From contig NZ_BSKJ01000007.1 in assembly GCF_030159595.1 (NCBI RefSeq), positions 62,001 to 126,000 of the forward strand: a stretch of 64,000 nucleotides of DNA, read 5' to 3'. Made by a program: the position numbers and the translations under genes. Position 1 is the stretch's first letter. Each line of letters begins with the position of its first letter. Under the pieces are notes generated by a model, which did not search any database, had not been told where the DNA came from, and saw nothing but the letters and a program-made list of their open reading frames with translations. This document shows, in pieces, positions 33,845 to 43,102 of this stretch. Origin of the DNA: Pseudomonas putida. GTDB lineage: Bacteria; Pseudomonadota; Gammaproteobacteria; Pseudomonadales; Pseudomonadaceae.

Positions 33845-36226
33845 ATGAAATTCAGTGAACAGTGGCTGCGCGGTTGGGTAAACCCGCAAGTCTCCCGTGA
33901 CGAACTGGTCGCCCGCCTGTCCATGGCCGGCCTTGAAGTTGACAGCGTTACCCCCGCTGCCGGCCAGTTCAGCGGCATTGTCGTGGGCGAAATCCTCGCC
34001 ACCGAACAACACCCGGACGCCGATAAGCTGCGCGTGTGCCAGGTGACCAACGGCCAGGAAACGTTCCAGGTCGTGTGCGGCGCCCCTAACGCCCGCCCAG
34101 GCATCAAAATTCCGTTTGCCATGATCGGCGCCGAGCTGTCTGGCGACTTCAAGATCAAAAAGGCCAAGCTGCGCGGCGTCGAGTCTTTCGGCATGCTGTG
34201 CTCGGCGGCCGAGCTTGAAATCAGCGAAGAAAACGACGGCCTGCTCGAACTGGCTGCGGACGCCCCGGTTGGCGAAGACATTCGCATCTACCTGAACCTG
34301 GATGACGCCAGCATCGAAATCGGCCTTACGCCGAACCGCGGTGACTGCCTGTCCATCGCCGGCCTCGCCCGCGACGTCAGCGCCCTGTACGACACCCCGG
34401 TCACCCGCCCGGTCGTGCCAGCCGTACCGGCTGCCCATGACGAAGTGCGTCTGGTGGAAGTCAGCGCCCCGGCTGCCTGCCCGCGCTACCTGGGCCGCGT
34501 TATCCGTAACGTCGACCTCAGCAAGCCGACCCCCCTGTGGATGGTTGAGCGCCTGCGCCGCAGCGACGTACGCAGCATCGACGCCGCCGTCGACATCACC
34601 AACTATGTGATGCTCGAACTCGGCCAGCCGATGCACGCCTTCGACCTGGCAGAAATCAACGGTGGCATCCGCGTTCGCATGGCCGAAGAGGGCGAAAAAC
34701 TCGTCCTGCTCGACGGCCAGGAAGTCGCTCTGCGTGCCGACACCCTGGTCATCGCCGACCACACCCGCGCCCTAGCCATCGCCGGCGTCATGGGTGGCGA
34801 GCACAGCGGTGTAAACACCGAAAAAACCCGCGACCTGTTCCTGGAAAGCGCCTTCTTCGAGCCGATTTCCGTCGCAGGTAAAGCCCGCTCCTACGGCCTG
34901 CACACCGATGCCTCGCACCGCTACGAGCGCGGCGTCGACTCGCAGTTGGCCCGCGAAGCCATCGAGCGCGCCACCCAACTGGTGCTCGACATCGTCGGCG
35001 GCGAAGCCGGCCCGGTAGTGGAAGCCGTAAGCGAACAGCACCTGCCACAAGTGGCCCCGGTCATCCTGCGCGACGAACGCATCACCCAGATGCTCGGCAT
35101 GCAGATGGACCCAGCCCAGGTCGAGCAACTGCTCAACGCCCTGGAGCTGAACACGACCAAGAGTGGGGAAGGGCAGTGGACTGTAACCGTCCCAAGCCAT
35201 CGCTTTGACATCAGCCTGGAAGTAGACCTGATCGAAGAGCTGGCCCGCCTGTACGGCTACAACAACCTGCCGGTTCGCTACCCGCAAGCCCGCCTGGCCC
35301 CACAGGGCAAGCCGGAAACCCGCGGTGACCTGCCAACCCTGCGCCGCCTGCTGGTTGCCCGCGGTTACCAGGAAGCCATCACCTACAGCTTCATCGACCC
35401 GAAACTGTTCGAACTGTTCAGCCCGGGCGTAGAGCCGCTGCTGCTGGCCAACCCCATCTCCAGCGACATGGCCGCCATGCGTGCCTCGCTGTGGCCGGGC
35501 CTGGTCAAAGCACTGCAGCACAACCTGAACCGCCAGCAAGACCGCGTGCGCCTGTTCGAAAGCGGCCTGCGCTTCGTTGGCCAGCTGGGCGACCTGCAGC
35601 AGCAGCCAATGATCGCCGGCGTTATCACCGGCAGCCGCCTGCCAGAAGGCTGGGCCAACGGCCGCGACGGCGTCGACTTCTTCGACGTCAAAGCCGACGT
35701 GGAAGCCCTGCTGGGCTACTCCGGCGCCCTGAGCGACTTCACCTTCAGCGCCGGCAAACACCCCGCCCTGCACCCAGGCCAAACCGCCGCTATCGAACGC
35801 GACGGCAAACTGGTCGGCTACCTCGGCGCCATCCACCCGGAGCTTGCCAAAGCCCTGGGCCTGGACCGCCCGGTGTTCCTGTTCGAGCTGGTGCTGGGCG
35901 ACGTGGTCGAAGGCCGCTTGCCGAAATTCAGCGAACTGTCCAAGTTCCCGGAAACCCGTCGCGACCTGGCGTTGATTGCAGGACGTGATGTTGCTTCTAG
36001 CGCGGTGCTTGAATTAATTCGTGACAATGCAGGCGAATGGCTCACAGACCTCAGGCTGTTTGATGTCTACCAAGGTAAAGGCATTGATCCTGATAGAAAA
36101 AGCCTTGCCGTCGGCTTGACCTGGCAGCATCCATCGCGCACTCTTAACGACGATGAGGTGAACACTACCCTGCAAAATATCCTCACCTCGCTCGAACAAA
36201 GGTTGAACACCACGTTAAGGAAATAA
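33845..36226 (+). CDS. pheT: Phenylalanyl-tRNA synthetase beta subunit
   Basis: 793-residue beta subunit. Domains: N-terminal OB tRNA-binding region (residues ~40-150, [21 protein letters not shown]), B3/B4 editing domain ([20 protein letters not shown]), B5 ([10 protein letters not shown]), catalytic-like core, and C-terminal FDX-ACB domain ([14 protein letters not shown]... [17 protein letters not shown]). Directly followed by ihfA (4 bp gap), as in E. coli. Confidence 0.97.
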
Positions 36227-36230
36227 CGGC

Positions 36231-36533
36231 ATGGGTGCTCTGACGAAAGCTGAGATGGCCGAAAGGCTGTACGAGGAGCTGGGGCTTAACAAGCGTGAGG
36301 CCAAGGAGCTGGTCGAGCTGTTTTTCGAAGAAATTCGGCACGCACTTGAAGAGAACGAGCAGGTGAAGCTGTCCGGTTTCGGCAACTTCGACCTCCGCGA
36401 CAAACGCCAGCGGCCGGGCCGCAACCCCAAGACAGGGGAAGAAATCCCGATCACTGCACGGCGCGTCGTCACCTTTCGTCCAGGGCAGAAGTTGAAGGCC
36501 CGGGTTGAGGCCTATGCTGGAACCAAGCCATAA
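36231..36533 (+). CDS. ihfA: Integration host factor alpha subunit
   Basis: 100-residue HU/IHF-family DNA-bending protein. DNA arm and signature [25 protein letters not shown]-terminal [24 protein letters not shown]. Dimerises with IhfB. Lies 4 bp after pheT, and its end overlaps the merR-type gene by 20 nt. Confidence 0.97.
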
Positions 36534-36870
36534 CGACGAACTGCCCCCCATACCGGGCAAACGCTACTTCACCATTGGTGAAGTGAGCGAGCTTTGTGCG
36601 GTAAAGCCGCATGTGCTGCGGTATTGGGAGCAGGAGTTCGACCAGCTTAACCCTGTGAAGCGGCGGGGGAATCGGCGGTATTACCAGCGGCAGGATGTGC
36701 TGATGATTCGCCAGATTCGTGCGCTGCTTTATGACCAAGGGTTCACCATTGGCGGGGCGCGGTTGCGGCTCTCCAGTGATGAGGCTAAGGATGAATCGAG
36801 CCAGTACAAGCAGCTGATTCGGCAGATGATTGTTGAGTTGGAGGATGTGTTGGTGGTTTTGAAGAAGTGA
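36514..36870 (+). CDS. MerR-family transcriptional regulator
   Basis: 118-residue MerR-type protein with an N-terminal HTH ([23 protein letters not shown]) and a wing with Arg-rich [13 protein letters not shown]; the C-terminal helix is short, with no cysteine-rich metal-binding loop, so it may respond to a non-metal signal or act constitutively. ATG at 36514 lies within ihfA. The gene is a constant neighbour of ihfA in Pseudomonas and other gammaproteobacteria. Confidence 0.85.
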
Positions 36871-36986
36871 GCTGGGCTTTTTCTGATGAGTGGAAAATTT
36901 TTTGAGAAAAAGGTTTCATTTATCAGAGGGTTAGGGTACATTCTTCAACGTTCTCGGCAAGATTGAGAACATGCTTCAAGCCCAGT

Positions 36987-37063
36987 CGGGGCGTAGCGCA
37001 GCCCGGTAGCGCACTTGCATGGGGTGCAAGGGGTCGAGTGTTCGAATCACTCCGTCCCGACCA
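36987..37063 (+). tRNA. tRNA-Pro (anticodon GGG)
   Basis: 77-nt cloverleaf: acceptor CGGGGCG pairs with CGTCCCG (one G-T pair), D-arm GCGC/GCGC, anticodon stem CTTGC/GCAAG with loop ATGGGGT (anticodon GGG), T-arm GAGTG/CACTC with TTCGAAT loop, and encoded CCA. It marks the left edge of the accessory island that follows. Confidence 0.96.
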
Positions 37064-37074
37064 TTATTGAAACG

Positions 37075-37110
37075 AAAAAGCCCAGTCGGAAACGACTGGG
37101 CTTTTTTTTT
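37075..37110. terminator. Terminator after tRNA-Pro
   Basis: A-run, AGCCCAGTCG / CGACTGGGCT stem with GAAA loop, and a nine-T run. Strong Rho-independent terminator. Confidence 0.93.
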
Positions 37111-37545
37111 GATGTGTTTGGCATCTGTTTTTATTAGAGTTTGTTAATAGAAGCTCCATTCCTAAGGGTGCTGCTTGTCACGTCAGACTCACCGCTTCAC
37201 GCTGTCAGCCTAGCTGTTTTAGTTTAAGCACGCCTGCTGCAACGAGTTTGCCGGAAATAGGAAGACGATCTTAGATTAGATGCGTTCCCGCTATTGATTC
37301 GAGTCGCTTAGGCGTATTTAATGGCAGTGCCAATGCAATTTGCTCTGGTGGCTGTTGTCAAGCCTCAATACTTAATCTGAGTCTTCGAAGCGGCAGTGAC
37401 GCTACAGCGCTCCAATCACACTTCTCTATGTTTCATGAGTGTTCTCGGATTATTTTTATTAGCAAAAAATATGTTAAAATCATGGTGTTTCATTATTTAG
37501 TGAACTGGTTGGCGGGTTGTTTAGGTTTTGAATGGGGTTTTACTT
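37111..37545 (+). other. AT-rich gap between tRNA-Pro and the DGQHR-like gene
   Basis: About 435 bp with no convincing gene, integrase fragment or repeat of the tRNA 3' end. A TTAAAAT-type -10 element around 37474-37480 could drive the next gene; no clear -35 was identified. The base composition shifts here from GC-rich core to AT-rich. Confidence 0.4.
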
Positions 37546-38565
37546 ATGAGCTTTAGTGTTTACTCAGTAAATTATGATCAAGTCATAAAGAGCGCTTTTA
37601 TTAACGCGGAAGCCGATTATGAGTTTGCGTTGAAAAGGTTGGTTCCGCGGGCTGGTCAACTTTCAACTCAGCGTGAGTTGCAGAATCAGCGGTTTTATGA
37701 TCGTTTGGCTAGGGATATTCTCAATGGTTGTATTATGCCGCCTCTTACAGTGGCAATAATAGCGTCGCCAGATGAGTGTGGAAAAGACTATAAAGCATAT
37801 ATTGAGGATAATATTGATAAGCTCTTTATTCTTGACGGTATTCAGAGGTTGAATACTCTCGTTAGGGTCACTAAATCGAATGATTCGGTAGATCTTACGC
37901 GGCCAATATATTTGAATATTTTGATTTGCCCGTCGATGGATCATTTGCTTTATCGGATGATTACTTTAAATAATGGTCAGAAACCTATGACCGCCCGGCA
38001 TCAAATCGAAATAATAGCGGAGAATGCATATGATTTCACTGCTCTGCCTGTCCCTATGCAGTCAGAAAAACGGAAGAATGGTGAAAAAAGAAAGCGTGGA
38101 GCGTTCAAAAAAGTAGACCTTATTAAGTCCTATTTGGCATTTTTGTCGAAAAGCATCAATATTGACAATGATAAGGTCATCCAGGAGAAAATGGATGAGC
38201 TCATCGCGACAAAAATTATGGAGTCTAATATCGTTGATAGCGATATTGAGTTCGATCAGGTTATTGACGAAGTGCAGCGGTTGACCGAAGACGAAGAAAT
38301 AAAGAAATGGTTTTCAAATCAAAACAACCTAATTGCATTCTGTGCTAGCGCGCATTCTTCATACGATTTTGTCGCTGCAATGAATTTTGATGAGTTTAAA
38401 GATTGTGTTAATTCTCTTGAAGGCGCGATTGGCATGCTGGAAGTTTCACGAATCAAGATTGGTTCGAGCCGTAGGAAGGCCGTCGAGTTCTATTTTAATA
38501 ATATCGCTCGGTTTAAAGGCAAGGATGAATTTGCGGTGATAGATGAAATTTCAATGATCGTTTGA
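37546..38565 (+). CDS. DGQHR/DndB-like protein
   Basis: 339-residue protein. The central motif LFILDGIQRLNTLVRV (DGIQR at residues 97-101) is a variant of the DGQHR/DGxQRL motif of ParB-fold proteins such as DndB and DUF262/GmrS. A RFYDRLARDILNG...PPLTVAII segment precedes it (residues ~49-72) as in the DGQHR family. The rest is mostly helical (SEKRKNGEKRKRGAFKKVDL is a basic linker). The ATG at 37546 is chosen over an upstream TTG at 37528. Codon use is AT-rich. The next gene starts on the base after the stop. Role unknown; nucleotide-binding or DNA-modification-related regulation is inferred. Confidence 0.6.
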   Translation: MSFSVYSVNYDQVIKSAFINAEADYEFALKRLVPRAGQLSTQRELQNQRFYDRLARDILNGCIMPPLTVAIIASPDECGKDYKAYIEDNIDKLFILDGIQRLNTLVRVTKSNDSVDLTRPIYLNILICPSMDHLLYRMITLNNGQKPMTARHQIEIIAENAYDFTALPVPMQSEKRKNGEKRKRGAFKKVDLIKSYLAFLSKSINIDNDKVIQEKMDELIATKIMESNIVDSDIEFDQVIDEVQRLTEDEEIKKWFSNQNNLIAFCASAHSSYDFVAAMNFDEFKDCVNSLEGAIGMLEVSRIKIGSSRRKAVEFYFNNIARFKGKDEFAVIDEISMIV

Positions 38566-39489
38566 GTGAAAATTATGACTTGCTTTACGATAGACGGAAC
38601 TACTCTTGATTTTTCGAGCTCTCAACAGAAGGGCGTTAAGGTTAGTCCATTACATATTTCCTCCAATGATACCCATGCAAAAGCGCTAACAAGATTACTG
38701 TTGGGAGGGTGTGCCATTGATGGGAAATACGGAAGGGTCGTTCAGCCTAGGAACTATTTGGCTATAGGCGCGCCAAGTAGCTCAATTTTTCCATCTCGAG
38801 AATTAGCGAGAGTATTTAGTGATCTTGGAGTGGAGAGGGGCGGTAGAGTTTACAATGTTGGAGTGATTAGGTCGGTATGCACCCACCTCGACTCTCAAAG
38901 AAATAATCATAGTTTGTTTTACCCTATGCTAAATGAGGTAAGTAAGTCTTTTTATAATCATGCTCATGGCAGATGTATGTCGGGCTTTGTTCACGCCTAT
39001 AGAGCCTTTGAAAGCATGAGTTACGCCTTTCCGCTTTTTTACTGTCGTTATAATACTAGCTATACCAGAGTGTATTCTTTGCTTAAGGATTTTTTTAAAG
39101 GGGGGGAGTTGGAGTTCTGTGCAAATTTTTATAAAGATCTCTTAAAGGATGACTCTCTGGATGCGTTAACTTACAGAGTAAAATTCAGAGGTGTATATTC
39201 GGCTGAATTAGCAGAGTACCTAGAGAAAAAGCTAAATTGGCAAAATAAGAAAGCTCTTCAGCCTGCTCTGGCGCGCATTGATGTTGACGAGATAGAGACC
39301 TCATATTCAAATCTGTTTGATTTGATTGTAAATGCAAGGAACGCATATTTTCATCATTTGTCAGGTAGCTCCTCAAGTGCAACATCTGCCGATATAAAGG
39401 ATCATGAGGATTATTTTTTTGAGTTGAATAAAGTAGCTTACCAAGTGATCGGATACTTGCTGTCGCGACTAATAAGAGTTCAGATTTGA
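38566..39489 (+). CDS. Hypothetical protein with C-terminal HEPN-like RNxxxH motif
   Basis: 307 residues if the GTG immediately after the upstream stop is used; an ATG at 38575 would remove three. The C-terminal part has the pattern LFDLIVNARNAYFHHLSG, with R258, N259 and H263 forming the Rx4H (RNxxxH) motif of HEPN RNases, followed by a helix (EDYFFELNKVAYQVIGYLLSRL). The middle holds FVHAYRAFESMSYAFPLFYCRY, reminiscent of HEPN-domain helix 1 regions. Translationally coupled to the DGIQR gene. A bicistronic module of a DndB/ParB-like protein and a possible RNase would suit anti-phage or toxin-type function; inferred. Confidence 0.55.
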   Translation: MKIMTCFTIDGTTLDFSSSQQKGVKVSPLHISSNDTHAKALTRLLLGGCAIDGKYGRVVQPRNYLAIGAPSSSIFPSRELARVFSDLGVERGGRVYNVGVIRSVCTHLDSQRNNHSLFYPMLNEVSKSFYNHAHGRCMSGFVHAYRAFESMSYAFPLFYCRYNTSYTRVYSLLKDFFKGGELEFCANFYKDLLKDDSLDALTYRVKFRGVYSAELAEYLEKKLNWQNKKALQPALARIDVDEIETSYSNLFDLIVNARNAYFHHLSGSSSSATSADIKDHEDYFFELNKVAYQVIGYLLSRLIRVQI

Positions 39490-40458
39490 TTACTAGCCTG
39501 GAATGGTTCTTGTTTGTGTGGTTGCTAGGGTTTGGTAGCGTTAAAATTTACTACCTAACTTAGGTTGGTGGTTTTTAATGGTTTGCTCCTTTGTTTGCAT
39601 GGGGTGATCGGCTTAAATAATTTTCAAATTGGTTTTCAGGTTTTATACTCGACAAGTCTAGGGGTGCGATTTTAACGATGAACCGATAGTCATGGTTGTG
39701 AATGAGGTGGCTTTCGTGTTGTTTTTAAGGATGCAGTCTCGTAGTTCTTGGCTTCGTACTTAGGTTGTCTGGTCGTATTTGCTTTGTTACGAGTTTATTG
39801 GCTTTGTCTTTATGCAGTTGCTTTCTATAAATTTTGGGTGACTTAAGATGTTGGAAGTATTCTGCGTGCCGAAAACTATCGTTGGTAGTGTCGCAGCTTA
39901 ACATGTTAATAAGGCAAAACTGTGTGCCCGGGTAAACCTAGAGGGTGCGGATTATTCAAGTGGCCAAATGTTTGTAACCGATGGCGAGTTGGCTCGATAA
40001 TTTAGGTTCAGTGCAGAAAGTAAGTTTATGGGTACGGTCTTCAGCACTTCAGTGTGATCGGGGTGGCGAGTCTTTTTCAATATTTATAGTAAGTGGGCGC
40101 CCAGCGCTAGTGTACTTTCAATTAATCAAGAAACCGCTTGATGATACTTCTTCATCGATGATTGAGTTTGTGTTTCGTGAGTTGCTGATAAATTACACGC
40201 TATATGCGATTGGGGTCGCGGCGGTGTTGCGGATAGTTGGATTATAATTATTATCCCGCGAGAAATATCTTCGAGCAGGCTTGACTAAAAGAGATGATGC
40301 GTAGCAGTATGCATCATGTTGCGCACGCCATGTGAACTTCCTGTTGCCAGATAAAGTCGGATCTTCCTAAGTATGCTAGAAAAGCTAGTGTGCGGAAGGT
40401 CAAGCTTTCAATTAATTTCGAGAAGCTTCAAGGGCGATAATGCAGGGCCTAGGGCTGG
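39490..40458 (+). other. AT-rich region without clear gene
   Basis: 969 bp between the HEPN-like gene and the convergent end of the restriction operon. It contains an 88-codon frame (39981-40247; starts MASWLDNLGSVQKV and ends with a hydrophobic stretch) with no recognisable relative. No tRNA, integrase or direct repeat was seen. It may hold remnants of a lost gene or an RNA. Confidence 0.4.
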
Positions 40459-40986
40459 TTAGGGAAGGCAGACCTGCACATATGGATAAATTTGGCGCCC
40501 AGCACTTAGCACACGGTTAGAGCGGGCTAAATACCAAGCATTCATTCTGCTATCCCAGCTGCGGACTGCGCAGAATTGTTGCCAGTCAAGTTCGATGATG
40601 CGTTTTAATGTAAAATCTTCATGCATTAATACGATAAGTATGAATTCGAAAATCTGACGTTCTTTATCGGACTGGTCAGGGTAAATCGTTCCAGACTTTT
40701 TTGCCCGTTGAAGTGTCTTAATCGAGTATCGGTTTCCTTCCCGAGAGATTGCATCTATATTTTTTGTGCCGCGAGGGGACGGGGCTAGTACAGGTAGATC
40801 AGGTCGCTCTTTAAAAGTGGAAATTGCCAGTTTCTCGCCCATTTCGCCGACATTGAAGCTTAAGCCTCTACTTTTGGCTTCTCTGGCAACAGCTGCATGT
40901 AGTGCCAGGAGCTTGAGGTCGTCAAGGTGGGTCAGATCCATTGTCTCTTCGCTGGGCTTAATTTTGATTTTATTCATGCTGCTCAT
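40459..40986 (-). CDS. Small PD-(D/E)XK-like nuclease, restriction operon
   Basis: 175-residue protein, last gene of the six-gene restriction operon. A helix with E51 (FNVGEMGEKLAISTF) is followed by NIDAISREGNRYSIKTLQRA: D78 plus S88-I-K90 matches the D...(E/Q/S)xK pattern of degenerate PD-(D/E)XK nucleases. It overlaps the vsr stop by 4 nt. Length is too short for a full McrC. Could be an extra subunit of the restriction complex, comparable to the small third subunit of BsuMI, but this is inference; catalysis with S in place of E/Q is uncertain. Confidence 0.5.
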   Translation of the reverse strand: MSSMNKIKIKPSEETMDLTHLDDLKLLALHAAVAREAKSRGLSFNVGEMGEKLAISTFKERPDLPVLAPSPRGTKNIDAISREGNRYSIKTLQRAKKSGTIYPDQSDKERQIFEFILIVLMHEDFTLKRIIELDWQQFCAVRSWDSRMNAWYLARSNRVLSAGRQIYPYVQVCLP

Positions 40987-41441
40987 GCAGTCCCGGAAAT
41001 TTCGATAAACCTAATTTCCTTTGATAGTAGGAATGTTTGGCATCTTGTAAAAACTTCATCGCGGGTAAGCTTGCTAGGCCCTCTGATGCTGCATTCCCAA
41101 ATAGTTGCCACACGCCAGCCTAGCTCAAGCAGAGCCATGGTTGCTCGCTCATCCCGAGTACGATTAGATGCGATTTTTGTGGCCCAGAAATCCTGACGCG
41201 TTGCCGGAAGTTTGAAAAGTTGGCAGTCGTGGCCATGCCAAAAGCAGCCGTGGACAAATACCGCGACATGGTGGCGCGGAAATACAAGGTCCGGACGGCC
41301 AGGCAATTTGCGATCTTGGAGTCGATAGCGAAAGCCACGCGCATGTAATCCTTGACGGATGAGCATTTCTGGTTTGGTATCACGTCCGCGAATACAGCTC
41401 ATATTGAGATGGCGCTGTTCCGGAGTTAGGATATCTACCAT
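40983..41441 (-). CDS. vsr: Very-short-patch-repair endonuclease
   Basis: 152-residue Vsr: nicks 5' to the T of T:G mismatches formed by deamination of 5-methylcytosine. Catalytic residues align with E. coli Vsr: D51 in LPGRPDLVF, H64/H69 in VHGCFWHGHDC, plus conserved KLPATRQDFWATKI and LGWRVATIWECSIRG. N-terminal NMSCIRGRDTKPE. Its presence next to a C5 methyltransferase makes functional sense: repair of mutations at that enzyme's methylated sites. Overlaps the McrC-like stop by 1 nt and the next gene by 4 nt. Confidence 0.93.
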   Translation of the reverse strand: MVDILTPEQRHLNMSCIRGRDTKPEMLIRQGLHARGFRYRLQDRKLPGRPDLVFPRHHVAVFVHGCFWHGHDCQLFKLPATRQDFWATKIASNRTRDERATMALLELGWRVATIWECSIRGPSKLTRDEVFTRCQTFLLSKEIRFIEISGTA

Positions 41442-43099
41442 CAGTGCTCTCCAATAGCGTCTGCGACAATCGTTATTAGGGTACTTCGGAGGTCTTCACT
41501 GCTCATCCCTGGGCGTAAAGTAATTGCGCCGAAGCGGAATTTGTCCCGGTACTGAGGATGAAAAAGACGCCCCGGAACTGGGGTGCTCTTGAAGTCAAAG
41601 CTGAGAGCAGGAGCGTGTGGTGTCAGCAAATAGGCAGCTGTTACAATTCCCTCAATCTTGCCGCTTTCGGCCTCTTGTACTAAAGCATCGCGATATGTGT
41701 GAATCGAGGTGAGTGCATCATTAAGACCGTCGTTGATTCGATACTTTGCATCTAGGACGATAACCTGCCTCCCAGGGCTTCCGAAGCCGGTCCCAGCCAG
41801 AACCACATCTGGTACCATGGCCCGGCTAAAACTGCCTTGTCCACTTGCTTCTAGCCAATACTCACGGTATTGGCGTTGAAAGCACAATGTCTTGTCAGAA
41901 CCTATTGATACCGTTACAGCACCTGCAGAAATGGTCACACCACCGGCAGCATCGGTCACGAAAAGGTTGTTCAGGTCTAGACCCGTTGTACCGTACTCTT
42001 GAACAGACGCCCGAAGAAGGCGCAGGTAGCACCATAGTTCATACAGTTCATGCGTTCTGGCCAGCGGCATCTGCAAGAAATCGCCGAACAGAGCCGCAAG
42101 GCCTAGGTTCATGTCTTGCCATAGTCGATAGAAACGGTGGTAAACAGGGTCATTGCGAAACAACGAAGACATCTGCAGCATCGCAGGGCTGTCGGAGACC
42201 TCCGTCATAAAGCCTGAGCTTGTTGCATCGTTGAATTTACGTGCCATATACCTGGTGCGCACAGCCCAATTACCGGCCGTGGTCAGTATCTCAGAGTCTC
42301 CGTTACGACCCACCTTTGCGAGCATATCGGCAACGCTCGATAACCAAGCTGCCCACGACCGAAGACATGCCTTTATCTGCCGATGCTCTGGTATATCTAC
42401 GCTATTGCAACGTTGGCGTATGGTAATGTGAGCTGGTAGACGTCCGCCGAGGGCTTTAGGCAAACGTGATGGCTGGTTGGTTTCAGTCCGGATAATACCA
42501 GATCGGAACGACTTGATAATTTCCGGGCCCGTAGCACATACCGCGCGGTGGGAGGGTACGGTTACCTGCTGAGCGCGAAGGTAATGCCTGGGTGAGCGGT
42601 TAATTGCACTAATGGTTTGCGTAATTTCCTCGACTCGAGAGCGCAGGAATTCCAGCCGGGCAAGCGGTGGTGGTTTACTTCCGCGTTGACGGGCAATGCT
42701 TTTACGGAATGCACTGAGTGAGAAAAGAGCGTAGGTGTCTTCTAAGACCTCGCGAACCATAGAGTCAAAGTCATTGCGGGTAAGCTTGCGTAGGTCCGGG
42801 TCTGTGGTAATTTCGAACCGAGATACTTCTTTGCTAGGCAGATGAAGTGAAACTTCTACCGAGCCGGCATGAAAGCCTGGCGTCCAGCGCCAGCGTGCTA
42901 CAGTTAAATGGCGCGAACGCAAAGCCTCAAGAGGTACGTCGTCGATCAGAAGATCGGCGGCAATCGCATTATCGCAGTCGCGGAGTTCGAACAGGTAGCA
43001 AGAAGCTTCCCTGATTGAGCCGCTGGGAATTACATCCTGCGAAGGCCAGACCTGCCACGCAGGTCCACCTTTTTCGCTCTGGATATATAGAGCTCTCAT
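41441..43099 (-). CDS. DUF2357/McrC-like restriction endonuclease subunit
   Basis: 552-residue protein of the DUF2357 (DUF524-like) family, the nuclease partner of McrB-like ATPases. The C-terminal PD-(D/E)XK site is readable: D431 (VPDVVLAG) and D450-A-K452 (VIVLDAKYRI), followed by IHTYRDAL at 467-474, which is conserved in McrC-type nucleases. A family segment THELYELWCYLRLL lies at 349-362. The N-terminal ~100 residues are the DUF2357-specific part. 3 bp separate it from the McrB-like gene. Confidence 0.8.
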   Translation of the reverse strand: MRALYIQSEKGGPAWQVWPSQDVIPSGSIREASCYLFELRDCDNAIAADLLIDDVPLEALRSRHLTVARWRWTPGFHAGSVEVSLHLPSKEVSRFEITTDPDLRKLTRNDFDSMVREVLEDTYALFSLSAFRKSIARQRGSKPPPLARLEFLRSRVEEITQTISAINRSPRHYLRAQQVTVPSHRAVCATGPEIIKSFRSGIIRTETNQPSRLPKALGGRLPAHITIRQRCNSVDIPEHRQIKACLRSWAAWLSSVADMLAKVGRNGDSEILTTAGNWAVRTRYMARKFNDATSSGFMTEVSDSPAMLQMSSLFRNDPVYHRFYRLWQDMNLGLAALFGDFLQMPLARTHELYELWCYLRLLRASVQEYGTTGLDLNNLFVTDAAGGVTISAGAVTVSIGSDKTLCFQRQYREYWLEASGQGSFSRAMVPDVVLAGTGFGSPGRQVIVLDAKYRINDGLNDALTSIHTYRDALVQEAESGKIEGIVTAAYLLTPHAPALSFDFKSTPVPGRLFHPQYRDKFRFGAITLRPGMSSEDLRSTLITIVADAIGEH

Positions 43100-43102
43100 T
43101 TC

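Noticed and set aside
32828..34762. A 644-codon frame antisense to pheS-pheT
   Set aside because: Shadow of pheS/pheT, caused by high GC content.
37528..37545. Earlier TTG start for the DGQHR-like gene
   Set aside because: The ATG at 37546 gives a normal start; no ribosome site favours the TTG.
39981..40247. An 88-codon frame in the AT-rich gap as a gene
   Set aside because: No family resemblance and no convincing ribosome site; kept only as a note in the gap entry.
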